Assembly: GCA_900618795.1 (NCBI GenBank)
Contig: UYJD01000007.1
Coordinates: 1,006,385 to 1,070,384 of the forward strand
DNA length: 64,000 bases
Direction of reading: 5' to 3'
From: Cyanodermella asteris
Taxonomy: Eukaryota > Ascomycota > Lecanoromycetes > Ostropales > Stictidaceae
Made by a program: the position numbers and the translations under genes. Below, in pieces: positions 44,235-54,580 of this stretch (within the stretch, counting starts at the first letter, position 1; each line of letters opens with the position of its first letter). The notes under the pieces were generated by a model. That model saw nothing but the letters and a program-made list of their open reading frames with translations. It was not told the origin of the DNA and did not search any database.

Positions 44235-46640
44235 TTACCGCAGCTTGTCACCCCGTTCTGCCGCTGGTGCCGCCCTTACGGCCGCCCTGCCATCTCCGGC
44301 TTCGGTCTCGTCGGCTTCCTCATACTCGTCCGCATGCTCGACATTGCCTTGCAGCCGCTCCTCCTCACTTGGTGGGCCCGCCCCACGCCCGCCCACCCTT
44401 CCGCCGCTACCATCTTCCGACCCATCCGGAACATCGCCACCCGCCATCTGCCACTCCATCAGCTTCGTAAACGCTCCGTCCACCTTGTTCGACAATTCTG
44501 CAAAAGTGCCTTCCTCGGCCACGGAGCCGTCCGTCGAGAGAACTATGATACGATCGGAGCGCTTGATGGTACTGAGCCGGTGCGCTATTGATATGGTCGT
44601 GTTGTTGCCCCTAAGCAGCGACGTCAAGGCCGCATTGACCAACGTCTCTGACTCGGCGTCTAGCGCAGATGTCGCTTCGTCCAGTATTAGAATGTCCGGG
44701 TTCTTGACCAGTGCCCGCGCAATTGCTATCCGCTGCTTTTGTCCACCGCTGAGCTGCGCCCCGCGTGCCCCAACGTGCGTTTCCAGGCCGTCGGGAAAGT
44801 CGCTGATGAAGGTGCAGTTGGCTTTGCGCGCCGCCGCCACTATCTCTGCTCGCGTGGCATCGGGTTTGCCGTAGGATATGTTGTCGGCTATCGTACCTGA
44901 AAAGAGCACCGGCTCCTGTGCCACGATGCCGATTTTCCTTCTCAGCTGTTTTGCGTTGAGCGTAGAAATGTCTTTCCCGCCGACCGTGATGCTGCCCTCG
45001 GTCGGCTCGTAAAAGCGCATCAGCAGAGACGTGATTGTCGATTTTCCGCCTCCCGAAGGTGCGACGATGGCGACATTCGTGCCCTGCTGAACCGAAAAGT
45101 TCAACTTGCGGAATATGTTGACCGCGGGCCGCGTTGGGTATGCAAAGTCCACATCTTTGAACTCGATCGTGCCCCTGGCTGACCTGACCGGCAAGCCCTT
45201 CGTTGGTGATATGGTTGGCTCCCGATCGGAAAGTTCGAAGAGCCGACTTGCCGCACCGACTCCCTTCATGAGCTCTGAATAAAAGGATGAGAGGCCGAAC
45301 AGGCTGGAGCCAGCATACGCCGTGTACATGAGAAACGAGGTCAAATCGCCTATGCTGATGGCGCCAGACTTGACCATACCACTTCCTGCGTAGAGCAGAG
45401 CCAATATGGTCATGTTCCCAACCAGTCCACTGGCGCTGAAGAACGTCGCGCTGATCAAGGCCTCTCGCTTGCCCAGTCCGAAAATCTTCTTGATCTGCTT
45501 GTTGTAACGCGCGACTTCTAGAATTTCACCGGCAAATGCCTGACTGGTCCTGACATTGCCAAGTCGTTCCTCGGCAATTTTCGTCAAGGTGCCCAGGTTT
45601 CGCTGAATTTTGCGACTCAAGTTACGAATGGCCCGGCCGTAGAAAAACGCTCCAATGGCGATGGGGGGAAAGGCAAGAGCAAGCACGCCAGTAAGCTTGT
45701 AACTGGTCCATGTCATCAGAGTCAGGCCTGCGCCCCCACTGACGAGTGATCTAAGGCCATCGGACAAGTTTTGTGTTATGCTCTTCCCGACAATGAGCGT
45801 GTCTGAGCTGAGACGGGAGATGAGGTCGCCCACGCGATTTGCGTCGAAGAATTCAGCGTTCTGGACAAACGTGCGCCGGAACAGTGCCGATCGTAGCCTT
45901 GCAACAATGCGCTCGCCCACGATGCGCAGGATGATGATTCGACCATAATTGGCCGTCGCCCCCACCGCAAGAACGCAGGCAAGTCCACCGTAGAACACAG
46001 AAGGCGCAAAGCCGAAAACTTTGTCAGCGCTATCGGTGTTCGTCGCCGCATCCAAGATTTTGCCAATAGAGAAGGGCACTGCCATTGTGATCGATGATGA
46101 GACCAGCAAGAGCAAAAACGCCAGACTGAGTATCTTCGCTTCTGGCTTCGCAATCTTCAACAATCGCCAGATCTCCGCAAACCCTGCCGATTGTCTCACA
46201 TTCTTGCTTTCGCTTGACAGCTTAGCTCTCAGATTGACCTGGGACGCTTGCGCCGCCTTTTCTGATCTCCCGAATCCCTCGCTCGGTTCATCCTCCGGAT
46301 CCGCATCATCGTCGTGCTTTCGATTTCCCTTTTCCAGCTCCGTGTCAAGGCTTCTGCGCTGGATCTGGACCTGGACCTTTCCCTTCTCATCTTGAGCTTG
46401 CGGTCGGGTCGTAGTGTGGAATAGTCTGGCGACAATGGCTGGTCGGGTTCGGAACGTTGCTTCTACCGTGGCAGATCGAGTTGTGACCGGAATCAATCGT
46501 TGAGGCGGTGTTCGTGTTGACAACGAGCACGCGCGAAAGGCACTCAGCTGGCTCAGCAACGACGTCGACCAAGGCGTGGGTGTGGCGGACGACAAGATGA
46601 CTTTGCCGGCACGACGGGAGAGAAGCTCGCAGGCGCGCAT
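44235..46640 (-). CDS. mdl1: Mitochondrial ABC half-transporter Mdl1 (ABCB10-like)
   Basis: Inner-membrane ABC exporter; yeast Mdl1 exports peptides produced by mitochondrial AAA proteases. Single exon, 801 residues. The N-terminus is Arg/Ser/Thr-rich with few acids over about 85 residues, a good mitochondrial leader. The membrane domain begins near WRLLKIAKPEAKILSLAFLL, with conserved SSITMAVPFSIGKILD and ANRVGDLISRLSSD. The nucleotide-binding domain has Walker A APSGGGKST (about residue 531), the Q-loop VAQEPVLFSGT, the signature LSGGQKQR (about 630), Walker B ILILDEATSALD (about 650) and the H-loop SIAHRLST. The family usually has G at the first Walker A position; here it is A. A Gly/Glu/Ala-rich tail of about 60 residues follows. 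It diverges from cdc37. Confidence 0.93.
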   Translation of the reverse strand: MRACELLSRRAGKVILSSATPTPWSTSLLSQLSAFRACSLSTRTPPQRLIPVTTRSATVEATFRTRPAIVARLFHTTTRPQAQDEKGKVQVQIQRRSLDTELEKGNRKHDDDADPEDEPSEGFGRSEKAAQASQVNLRAKLSSESKNVRQSAGFAEIWRLLKIAKPEAKILSLAFLLLLVSSSITMAVPFSIGKILDAATNTDSADKVFGFAPSVFYGGLACVLAVGATANYGRIIILRIVGERIVARLRSALFRRTFVQNAEFFDANRVGDLISRLSSDTLIVGKSITQNLSDGLRSLVSGGAGLTLMTWTSYKLTGVLALAFPPIAIGAFFYGRAIRNLSRKIQRNLGTLTKIAEERLGNVRTSQAFAGEILEVARYNKQIKKIFGLGKREALISATFFSASGLVGNMTILALLYAGSGMVKSGAISIGDLTSFLMYTAYAGSSLFGLSSFYSELMKGVGAASRLFELSDREPTISPTKGLPVRSARGTIEFKDVDFAYPTRPAVNIFRKLNFSVQQGTNVAIVAPSGGGKSTITSLLMRFYEPTEGSITVGGKDISTLNAKQLRRKIGIVAQEPVLFSGTIADNISYGKPDATRAEIVAAARKANCTFISDFPDGLETHVGARGAQLSGGQKQRIAIARALVKNPDILILDEATSALDAESETLVNAALTSLLRGNNTTISIAHRLSTIKRSDRIIVLSTDGSVAEEGTFAELSNKVDGAFTKLMEWQMAGGDVPDGSEDGSGGRVGGRGAGPPSEEERLQGNVEHADEYEEADETEAGDGRAAVRAAPAAERGDKLR

Positions 46641-47248
46641 TGCGCCGCGACAACGAAGTGAAGAACCTTTGCCAGACAGGAGACGATCGCTCTACCAAAC
46701 GCTCATGACACGAATCTGTCGGCGTGACGGGCGTCGAAGTTTCCTTAATCGCTCTTGGCCGGTCTGCAAAGGCAGGATCAACCGGGTAGTTGGTTCAGGC
46801 TGTCACGGAGACGCAGCCAGGCGCCGTGCAAGGTCAGAGTAAAGACGAAGAGATGCCTGGGTGGACGGATATGTGGAGTTGGTCGAAAAGTATCCACATA
46901 CAGAACAGAAGAACGGGCAGCATGGCAAGCAAGGTGGAGCCAGGCGAGCGAGCAAGCAGTCAGTAGGTTCTAGTAGGTTAGGTAGTCCGAGGTTGGCTCG
47001 CAGACATGGGAGCAGAATGATGACCTCTGCCTGCTAGACCCGATTCGGCTGGCGCGTAGGAGCTGTGGCCGCTGACGCACAGCAGACTGTCCACGACTCG
47101 CTGCAGCAATCCCATGGGCCCCGCCGCCGTCCTGAAGCATCCCTTGCAAGCAGCTAGAGGCGTTGGCGTGCGTCCAGCACTATTTCCTTCGTCCTTGACT
47201 CCCCGTTCGCCAGTACACCTTCTGCAAGCTACCTGAGCCACTTCCCCG
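46641..47248. promoter_or_regulatory. Divergent promoter mdl1 / cdc37
   Basis: 608 bases between divergent ATGs. A TAGTAGGTT-type direct repeat lies around 46962-46980. No heat-shock element cluster is obvious on the cdc37 side, though imperfect GAA/TTC triplets occur. Confidence 0.4.
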
Positions 47249-48778
47249 ATGCCGGTCAACTACAGCAAATGGGATGCTCTTGAGCTGTCCGACGATTCGG
47301 ACTTTGAGCCGCATCCCAACGTCGACAAAAAGTCCTTCATTCGCGCCAAACAGGCGCAGATTCATCAGCAGCGGGCCGAACGCGCACATCGTATCGAGAC
47401 CCTCAAATACGAGCGCATGATCAATGATGGGCTTCTCCGACGCATCGACACATTGCTGGCTGAGCTCAGAGCGAACGAGGCCAAAGCCGAGGATCGCAAC
47501 CAGTTTCTCTTCCAGGCCTTGATATCGTCGGCGGGCGACCCGGAGCAAGACGAGCCTCCTAGACCTCCTGCTGGAGTACATGAAAAGGCCGAGCCCATCC
47601 GCTACTCGCAAATGATGGGTTCGCTGGTCGACCAGGTCAAGAAAGAGGTAGACGCATCCGACGGTGAGGATTGGTTGAGGGGTTACGTGAAAGGCGTCGA
47701 GGGTCACAAGAAGAAGATACAGGGTCTGCAGAAGGACCTGCAAGTAGAGCTCGACAGACTCGAGAAAGAAGCTGCCAGCAAGATCACGAGCAGCGACATC
47801 CGTGACGGCTTCAGCTCCAGCTCAGTGAACACGGCAAAGGGAAAGTCAACAAGCAATGCAAAACCATTGGCAGCGACCTCGGAGCTTCTGAACCCGGCTA
47901 CCCGCAAGAAAGACGAGCTTCTGCGTCAGGAGAGTGCAGGCGCTTCCTCCGGCGCCGAAGCTGATGTCGACGAAGACGGCAGCAACCTCGAAGCCAAGAT
48001 TCATCAGCCTGTTGATGACGATGAGGTGGAAACGTCGGATCTGGCAAGAAAATTCGCAAGGATCAGGGTCGGAGACTATCGAACGGACTTGAAGTTCATT
48101 TCTGAGAATCGCGACATCCTCAATGACAAAGAACAGGATGGTTTGTTAATGCTTGCGTTCGACGAGCAGTTGAAAGGCCATGAAGACTTCGCCAAGCAGT
48201 GCGTTCACCAATCGCTGCTTGTACAATACTGCAAAGCGCTTGGTCGGGATGGTGTGGGCCTCTTTTTCAAACGAATCACAACACCCGGCCATCAGGCTAT
48301 GAAAGTCTTCATGGATGATGTAAATTCTACTTATACTCGCATAAAGACACGGACAGCAGAGATCATCAAAGAAAGAGCTGCTGACCCCCACCCTGAGTCA
48401 GTGGAACAGATACAGCTTCAAGCTGTTGAACCGGGCACCGAAATTCACTTCAACATCCCTCAGAGTGATGCGACAGAAGAGATTGAAAAGCAAGCGCGAG
48501 CCATTTTTGACACATTCCCTCCGGGTCTTCAACGTGCTCTCGAGAGCGGAAGCCTAGACCGTGTCAATGAAGTCCTGGGCAAGATGAGCGTCGAGGAAGC
48601 TGAGGAAATTGTCGAGCAGCTTGGAGAAAGCGGCATGCTTGATATGAGACAAGGTGTGATCGATGGGACTACGGCCGAGGGCCAAGAGCAGCTCAGACAG
48701 ATTCATGAGGCGCAGGAGAAGGGCCAGGATCCGCACGCAACCCAAGACAGGGTGGTGGAGGTCGCTGATCCGGATTAA
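47249..48778 (+). CDS. cdc37: Hsp90 co-chaperone Cdc37
   Basis: Kinase-specific Hsp90 co-chaperone of the cytosol. Single exon, 509 residues. The N-terminus MPVNYSKWDALELSDDSDFE is the family hallmark, with the acidic CK2-type serines at 14 and 17, followed by HPNVDKKSFIRAKQ. The kinase-binding N-domain is coiled; a linker rich in Ser/Ala/Glu lies around 190-260; the Hsp90-binding middle domain follows (DLARKFARI, LMLAFDEQLKGHE, FFKRI). The C-terminal part has EAEEIVEQLGESGMLD. Length agrees with filamentous fungal homologues. The start is fixed by the conserved first residues. Confidence 0.97.
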   Translation: MPVNYSKWDALELSDDSDFEPHPNVDKKSFIRAKQAQIHQQRAERAHRIETLKYERMINDGLLRRIDTLLAELRANEAKAEDRNQFLFQALISSAGDPEQDEPPRPPAGVHEKAEPIRYSQMMGSLVDQVKKEVDASDGEDWLRGYVKGVEGHKKKIQGLQKDLQVELDRLEKEAASKITSSDIRDGFSSSSVNTAKGKSTSNAKPLAATSELLNPATRKKDELLRQESAGASSGAEADVDEDGSNLEAKIHQPVDDDEVETSDLARKFARIRVGDYRTDLKFISENRDILNDKEQDGLLMLAFDEQLKGHEDFAKQCVHQSLLVQYCKALGRDGVGLFFKRITTPGHQAMKVFMDDVNSTYTRIKTRTAEIIKERAADPHPESVEQIQLQAVEPGTEIHFNIPQSDATEEIEKQARAIFDTFPPGLQRALESGSLDRVNEVLGKMSVEEAEEIVEQLGESGMLDMRQGVIDGTTAEGQEQLRQIHEAQEKGQDPHATQDRVVEVADPD

Positions 48779-49123
48779 GAGGCCCAAACAGTCCTCGGTC
48801 CATTCCTTCATCGGTGTATGTCGAAACGGCTCTCTGCCGGTCGTCGCGAGCTTCTTGTGTTCTGTCAAATGTGTGAGAGACGAATCTTGTTGCTGCACAT
48901 GTGGCCTTACTCCTTCAACAAGAGCACCCGCGCAAAATTGATAACGCAGAGACATAGTGCCCCTGCAGCATGCCTCGACTCAGCTCAGCCCGTTCTCCAC
49001 TCGTGTCCTGTGGAACCGTCATTTGCTTGCATTGTGGACGCTGTACACGAATTGTAGTGAAAGTATGATTTGGTACCCACAATATCTTCTCCTGAGATCT
49101 CTTACCACAGAATTGATGTTATC
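48779..49123. other. Convergent spacer, cdc37 / clc1
   Basis: 345 bases between convergent stops; 3' untranslated regions only, as far as I can see. Confidence 0.45.
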
Positions 49124-49950
49124 TCAGACCCCACTAGCACCAGGCGCAGACTGGTCTTTGCGAAGGTCAGTCAGAAGCTCTCGAAACTTCTCTTTCCCAG
49201 TTCCAGCTGCTCCGCCTTTGGAGCCTTTGCCACTCAGGTCCACGAGTTTCGCAATACGTTCCCACGAGGTCCCGCCAGCGGTCGTGTCATCACGGCTTGC
49301 AAGAAACTCGTCTGCCTCCTTCCGTGTCTGCGTAATAGTCTTCTCTTTCTTGTTGTTGTAGTTCTCGTAGAAATCGTCAATTGCAGTCTGTGCCTCCTTG
49401 ATGGTCACTTCCTTCTTCTTTTCTGATTGCTCCGCGCGATGCCGCAGCGCCAGATCGCGCCGGTCACGCCACTCCTTGATAACTTCGGGCTCCTCTTCGT
49501 CCTCGGCGAACGCTTGGTGGGATGAAGGGTGCGGACCACCTGCCCCTGTGATTGTCCCTCCCAGGCCAACTTGCTATCGAGCTGCATTAGCGTCGGAATG
49601 GAAAGGGATTTCGTTGTTTCGGCTCACTTCGTTCTGACTGTCTATTGAGGGGAATGAGCTTTCAAATTGGGCTTGTTGGCTCGCAGGCTGGGTCGAATCG
49701 CCAAAGTCCTCACCGAGGAGGTCGTTTCCACTTTCAGCGGTCGTGTTCGCATCCGCGAACTGAGCGGCGTCATCGCCCAACGCGGCGCGCTCACGAGCAA
49801 GGAAGTCGTCTTCCGTATCTGCTCCGTCGGCTGCGGGACCCTTGATCTGAGTGTCTCCTGCGGGTAACACGTTAGTTCAGTGTACTTCGCGCAGGGACGG
49901 TGAGAGTCACCCTCGTCAAAATCCTCTATCGACGGGAAACGGTCGGCCAT
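49124..49950 (-). CDS. clc1: Clathrin light chain
   Basis: Regulatory subunit of clathrin coats. Three exons, 49950-49911, 49857-49628 and 49573-49124, give 239 residues. Exon 1 encodes MADRFPSIEDFDEG, exon 2 the acidic N-terminus (ADTEDDFLARERAALG, FESSFPSIDSQNE), and exon 3 QVGLGGTITGAGG then PEVIKEWRDRRDLALRHRAE, the conserved heavy-chain-binding coiled coil, and TIKEAQTAIDDFYENYN. Introns of 53 and 54 nt use GTGACT/CAG and GTGAGC/TAG. The exon 3 boundary was set by frame, because a stop lies just upstream in the coding frame. It diverges from the rtt103-like gene. Confidence 0.94.
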
Positions 49951-50580
49951 ACTGGAGTGATCCTGGGATGAGAGACTGACAGCAGTTAAGTCAAGCTGTC
50001 AATCGCAATGTGTTGGAATACAAAGAACTGGCGTTGCTTCAGCAGCGCATGTAGAGGCAGATCGAAGGCAGCAGGCAGGCGACCGACGCTGCTGACTAAG
50101 AAGGTCTGGGGACGGAGCGGCGCGGAAAAACACTTCCTCCGTTAGTCGTGAACTTCTTTACTCTGTAGAACAGCTATAGCTGCTAATAATATGCTGCCTC
50201 GGACTTGCGCCGACCCGACCTCCTCACAGCACCTTTGGAGAATTTGCTGCGCAGTCCGCCTCCGGGGTTCCTGCAAGCTTCATCACAGGCCATTCATCGG
50301 AGCGGCGTTGTACTTGGCCCATTATCGAGAACGACGGAGACGTGTCCTCGAGCTGCGGAAGGAGAAGATTCGACGCTGCTGCGCCAGTCTCGAACCCCCC
50401 GGCGGCGCACTACTACTTATCGACCAGCCCGTCGGATTTGTTCATGCATGAGAAGAACCGCGTGCGTCGTTGGCAGTCAATCATTTCGTCGCGTAGTCGT
50501 TAGCTTCCTGTAGCGGCAAAAGAGCCCAGTCTAGTCCCGTCGCCCACGCCAGCCCGCACTGTGCATCAGTGAAGGCTGCA
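49951..50580. promoter_or_regulatory. Divergent promoter clc1 / rtt103-like
   Basis: 630 bases between divergent starts; several chance frames of 60-100 codons on the plus strand were not called. No named site is seen. Confidence 0.35.
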
Positions 50581-51914
50581 ATGGCATACAATGACGAAGC
50601 TGTGAAGGCGAAGCTGTCGACCCTGAACGAAACACAAGAAAGCATTGTCACCGTAGCGCAATGGATTATGTTCCACAGGTACTGCTTCTACCGCACTTAT
50701 CAAGTCTTTTTGCCCGATGCTAACTTATGCTTAGGAGACATGCGGACCGGACGGCGACTCTCTGGCTCGAGCGAGTCAAGGATTCCAACGCTGGCAAAAG
50801 GCTCAACCTCATATATCTCGCCAACGAGGTGGTGCAACAGTCCAAAGCTCGCAAGCGTGATGATTTCCTTATCGCGTTCTCCCCATTCGTGCCCGAGGCG
50901 GTTGCGATTGCCTTTCGTGGTGCTCATGCAGATATCCGGCTTAAAATCAGGCGTGTTGTCGAGGTCTGGAGATCACGTAATATCTTCGACGACGCAATCC
51001 AGACCGCTGCTGAATCCCGGATGAAGGAGATCGAGACTTCACAATCATCCGGTGGCAAAAAATTGCTCGGAGGAAGTCTCTTCTCCGGCACCCCTGGTCC
51101 CGGCCCAGCAGCTCCTGCAGAACTCAAGCCGCTCATTCCTCTTCAAGAAGCCGTTGCTAAAGCTCAGATCGCTACAGATGACGCAGCTTCCCTTGCAGAC
51201 AAGGACGTGTCGGAGGTGACCGAAGCGCCTGTGGCGACCGTTCACGTCAGGGTTGCTCGATACAACAAGACTTTGAAGTCTCTTTCTCATGCCGAGAACG
51301 CCGTGACAACCAGCATCAATGCGCGCCGTAACTTGATTACAGAGCTTGAGAAATTGGTACAAATCAATCGTGAGGCATTGGATCAGGCCGAGCGCAGATG
51401 CAAAAGTTTCGAGGAGAAATCTGTGGAAATCAGTACTCTCAAACAGAGGGATGAAGATGATATTATGAGGGGTCTCGCCTCAGAGGACGAGGAGACGGAT
51501 GCAGCTAAAAATTACAGTAATGGCTCGAAGGCTGAAGGAGACGATGAGCCTGGCCGGCCTGATGCCGAAGACCTAACGCCTCCGCCAGTTGAGGATTTTA
51601 CACCTGTGGCCTCGCCTGAGCGCCTAGGAGTCGAGACAGAGAAGCCGTCCCCAGTGGACGGGAGTCTTGCAGAGACCGTTTCATGGAATATTGCCCACTC
51701 AGCGGGCGGCGATACCGGATACAACACTCCCGAGCCTGGTGCTGATTTGATGGCAAGCCTGTCTCGCCCATTTAGTGCCACAGACATGGCAGGGGACCGC
51801 GGCTTGTCGAAGCGGCAGCGAGTCGACAAAATCAATGCCGCCAACGATCACACGATCCCTGGCCTGGAAGAGGACGTCGACAACTTGATAAAAGGCGAGC
51901 GTGACGCTATTTAG
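50581..51914 (+). CDS. rtt103: CID-domain transcription factor (Rtt103/RPRD-like)
   Basis: Binds the phosphorylated C-terminal repeats of RNA polymerase II and helps termination, as Rtt103 does with Rat1. Exons 50581-50678 and 50735-51914 give 425 residues; the 56-nt intron (GTACTG donor, GCTAAC branch, TTAG acceptor) rebuilds WIMFHRRHADRTATLWLERVKDS. The CID fills residues 1-135 and includes LIYLANEVVQQSKARKRDDF and a predicted CTD-binding face. A helical, coiled-coil region (about 190-290) follows, then an acidic Pro/Thr-rich tail, and RGLSKRQRVDKINAAND near the end, suggestive of a basic nuclear patch. Pcf11 is unlikely, as its zinc fingers are missing. Confidence 0.92.
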
Positions 51915-52070
51915 TGTGGCAGAGCAATAATGCCCCTTTCTTCCATTCCGAAGCTGTATTATCACACCTCCGATTCGTTAGCGAACGGAACCAAGCGATT
52001 TGATGAGGGGAGCCTGTAGCGTATGGGATTGTAATGTATGTGTTGTGATAGTTATGGTGCTTGCTTCGCT

Positions 52071-53687
52071 TCAGCTTCTCAATCTCTTCACCGTGACGTG
52101 TAATCCTTGTTTGATTGACATGGTGAGTCCGTCCTGGCCGACCGCTCGCCATTTTCGATCTTTCTGTGCTTGCGGAATTTCAAAGGTGAATGACAGAACC
52201 AGTCTCGAAATCACCACTGCGGCCAGGGCCTCTGCAAAGTTCTTGCCAATACAGGCCCGTGGACCCGCATTGAAGACGGGGTTTTCAAAGGGAGTCTTGA
52301 TGTTCGAGTCGAATTCGCCATCTAAAGCATCGTTGTGGGGCTGGGACGTGCCTCTGAACCATCGTTCAGGCCGGAAATTTGCGGCATCTCCGCCCCATAT
52401 CTGAGGGTTCCTCGCCATAGCATAGGGTGACCACACGAGAACTGCGCCCGCAGGTAGTTTTGTACCATCTTTGAGCACAGTGTCGCGCGTGCTTTCCTAA
52501 CACTTGTTACCACTGTCTGGCAAAAATCAATCATGTCTGTGCAGACCCAAGGAGGGAAAATGGAGACAAACCTTCAGTTCCAAGGGAATTGGCGGTGAAA
52601 GACGGGTTGATTCCGAGAAAACAGCACGCAGATAAGAGATTCGTTTGTCGGATTTTGCCTCGGAGAACTTCATGCAAGTATTGCGGTATCCAGCGGACTC
52701 CAGAGCTTCCCGTAGCTTTTTGAGACTCTCAGGGTGGCAGAGAAGATGGTAAAATGACCATGCCAGAGCCTCAGCAGTGGTATCGCGACCTGCAGATAGA
52801 TAGTTCACTGCTGCAGCTGCAACAGTGTCTGGAGACGGAATGTGTTTTATCAACGACCCGATCAAGTTCGTACGAGGCTCGGGCTGTGTAAAATATCGGT
52901 CGTGGACAAGCGGATCCCTTGACGGTTTGCCTTCATTATGTTTTGCTTCATTGACGATTGACGTTCCGAAAGTTCGTCCTTCAGCCACAGCAGCACGCAA
53001 CGAGCGGCCAGCAAAGAAATGCTTGGCTTTCCAGAGCGGGTTAGTAAATCGATATCCGATTTCTGTGCTCGCATAGGCGAACGCTTTGGCAAAAGGCATA
53101 TCATTCCTGATATCCATATCGTAAGCAATCCTTCCCATGAATCTGGTCGTCAATTCCACAAGAAGCTTTTGTATATCTATTGTCTGGCCCGTCGACGCAG
53201 CAGAATCGAGCGAGGCAACTGTATCTGTGAGAAGCGGAGGTAAAACGTAGTCAATGAACCACTCCACATTGCGAATCGACAGAAACCGCAGGCCTGCTTT
53301 CCGCTGAATTCGCCAGAGATATCCGTCCGCATTCAGAATGCCATCACGAAACAAATCATGAGTTCTCAATCTGAAAAAACTGCCCTTAACAAAAGTCGTC
53401 GTGTCTGACAGAATCTGCTCTAGGATAAGAGGATCGTTGACCAGTACTGCGGGGGGCAGCGAAGGAACCGGGAGTTCGAATGTTTCAAAGCCCATTTGCG
53501 GTTGAGTCGATGCAAGCCAATCTAACAATATATGCCTGGGACGAAGGAACCAGATTCCATACCCTGCAAACGGCAGAGTGCCCGGCGGCCGATTAAGACG
53601 TTTTCCATTTCGGCGAATGCCTTGCAGATGGTCTCGTGCAAGCCAGAATAGTACGAGCGCGGCGATGGTGCACACGAAGGCTAGCAT
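52071..53687 (-). CDS. Cytochrome P450, CYP52-clan-like
   Basis: Microsomal monooxygenase of unknown substrate. Exons 53687-52572 and 52496-52071 give 513 residues, a normal P450 length. The N-terminal anchor is LAFVCTIAALVLFWLA at 2-17, followed by a Pro-rich hinge (NRPPGTLPF). The I-helix AGRDTTAE is at 299-306, ExxR at E359-R362 (ESTRLSPP), PERW near residue 415, and the heme loop FNAGPRACIGKNFA has the ligand C454. AGRDTTA is typical of the CYP52/CYP86-type alkane or fatty-acid hydroxylase clan; I cannot assign a family. The intron is 75 nt (GTTTGT/TTAG). An in-frame ATG at 53915 would add 76 residues lacking a signal; I prefer 53687. It is an isolated P450 among housekeeping genes. Confidence 0.9.
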
Positions 53688-54580
53688 GATCGTCCAGTGT
53701 TGCAGCGGCTGCCTACCCGATTCGGCATGAGCAAGGACACTGTTGCGTTCTTTGTCCCACGGAAAGCTATCATGGCAGAATTCTGGAGGCGGAAAGTCAA
53801 GTGAAAAGCGAGCTGACAACGAGGTCGAACAGCTCCGGCAGGCTGACAGGATCAACGGCGGGGATGCTTGAGATGCATCATCGTCTAGACTGTGTGTCAG
53901 CGGCCACACCACCATTTTCTCAAGTAGCTATCATCAAGTAGCTACACCGGTTCCGTTGGAAGACACATTTGATATAGTGGAAGCAACCGGCATTGCAAAG
54001 GCTAGACATCTGGTTGATCGATCTGTATCTACGACCAACGGTGACACACCATCGTACCTCGCCGGGCTCTGCGGTCTCTACATGCGTGTTTTCTTAGTAA
54101 TTCTTTACGTTCAATCGCACTTGTTGGGACCTGATAGTGTACGAGGATCTTATGGACATATCTAGACGAGTTTCATCTGTCTCTTCATAGTCCGATTGTT
54201 TCCCTACAGAGTTTTGAAGATACAACCGATATTTCTTTTCCTTCTCGATGGTTGATCCTGATCGTCTTCGGTATCATGTACAGTGCTGGAAATTGAATGA
54301 AATACTGCCACAGCCCATTATTTTCAGAATCGTTCAGACAAGCATGAGGACTTGGCAGCTACAGAGCAAGATTTGCCCATCAAAGCGATCGGGATGTAGA
54401 GCTGGAGAGACAAGGCCGAGGATGTATGAGTGGTCACAATTCGATTTGCCGTTGCGTCCATCTGTGGTCACCTCTATCTATGGGTAAACAGAAGTAAAGG
54501 GTATCTTGTGATCATCAAAAGTCGTGCGAAACAGGTCATTTCAATAGTCCCCCTCAAATCTCAAGTGGCGCGACCATGTC
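53688..54580. other. Intergenic, P450 upstream / sconB 3' side
   Basis: 893 bases, somewhat AT-richer than neighbours. The P450 promoter should lie near 53690-54000, unless the upstream in-frame ATG at 53915 is used. No other gene is seen. Confidence 0.4.

Noticed and set aside
41058-53687. A secondary-metabolite or detoxification cluster (reductase, ABC transporter, P450)
   Set aside because: The ABC protein is the mitochondrial Mdl1, no backbone synthase or regulator is present, and cdc37, clc1 and the rtt103-like gene lie between.
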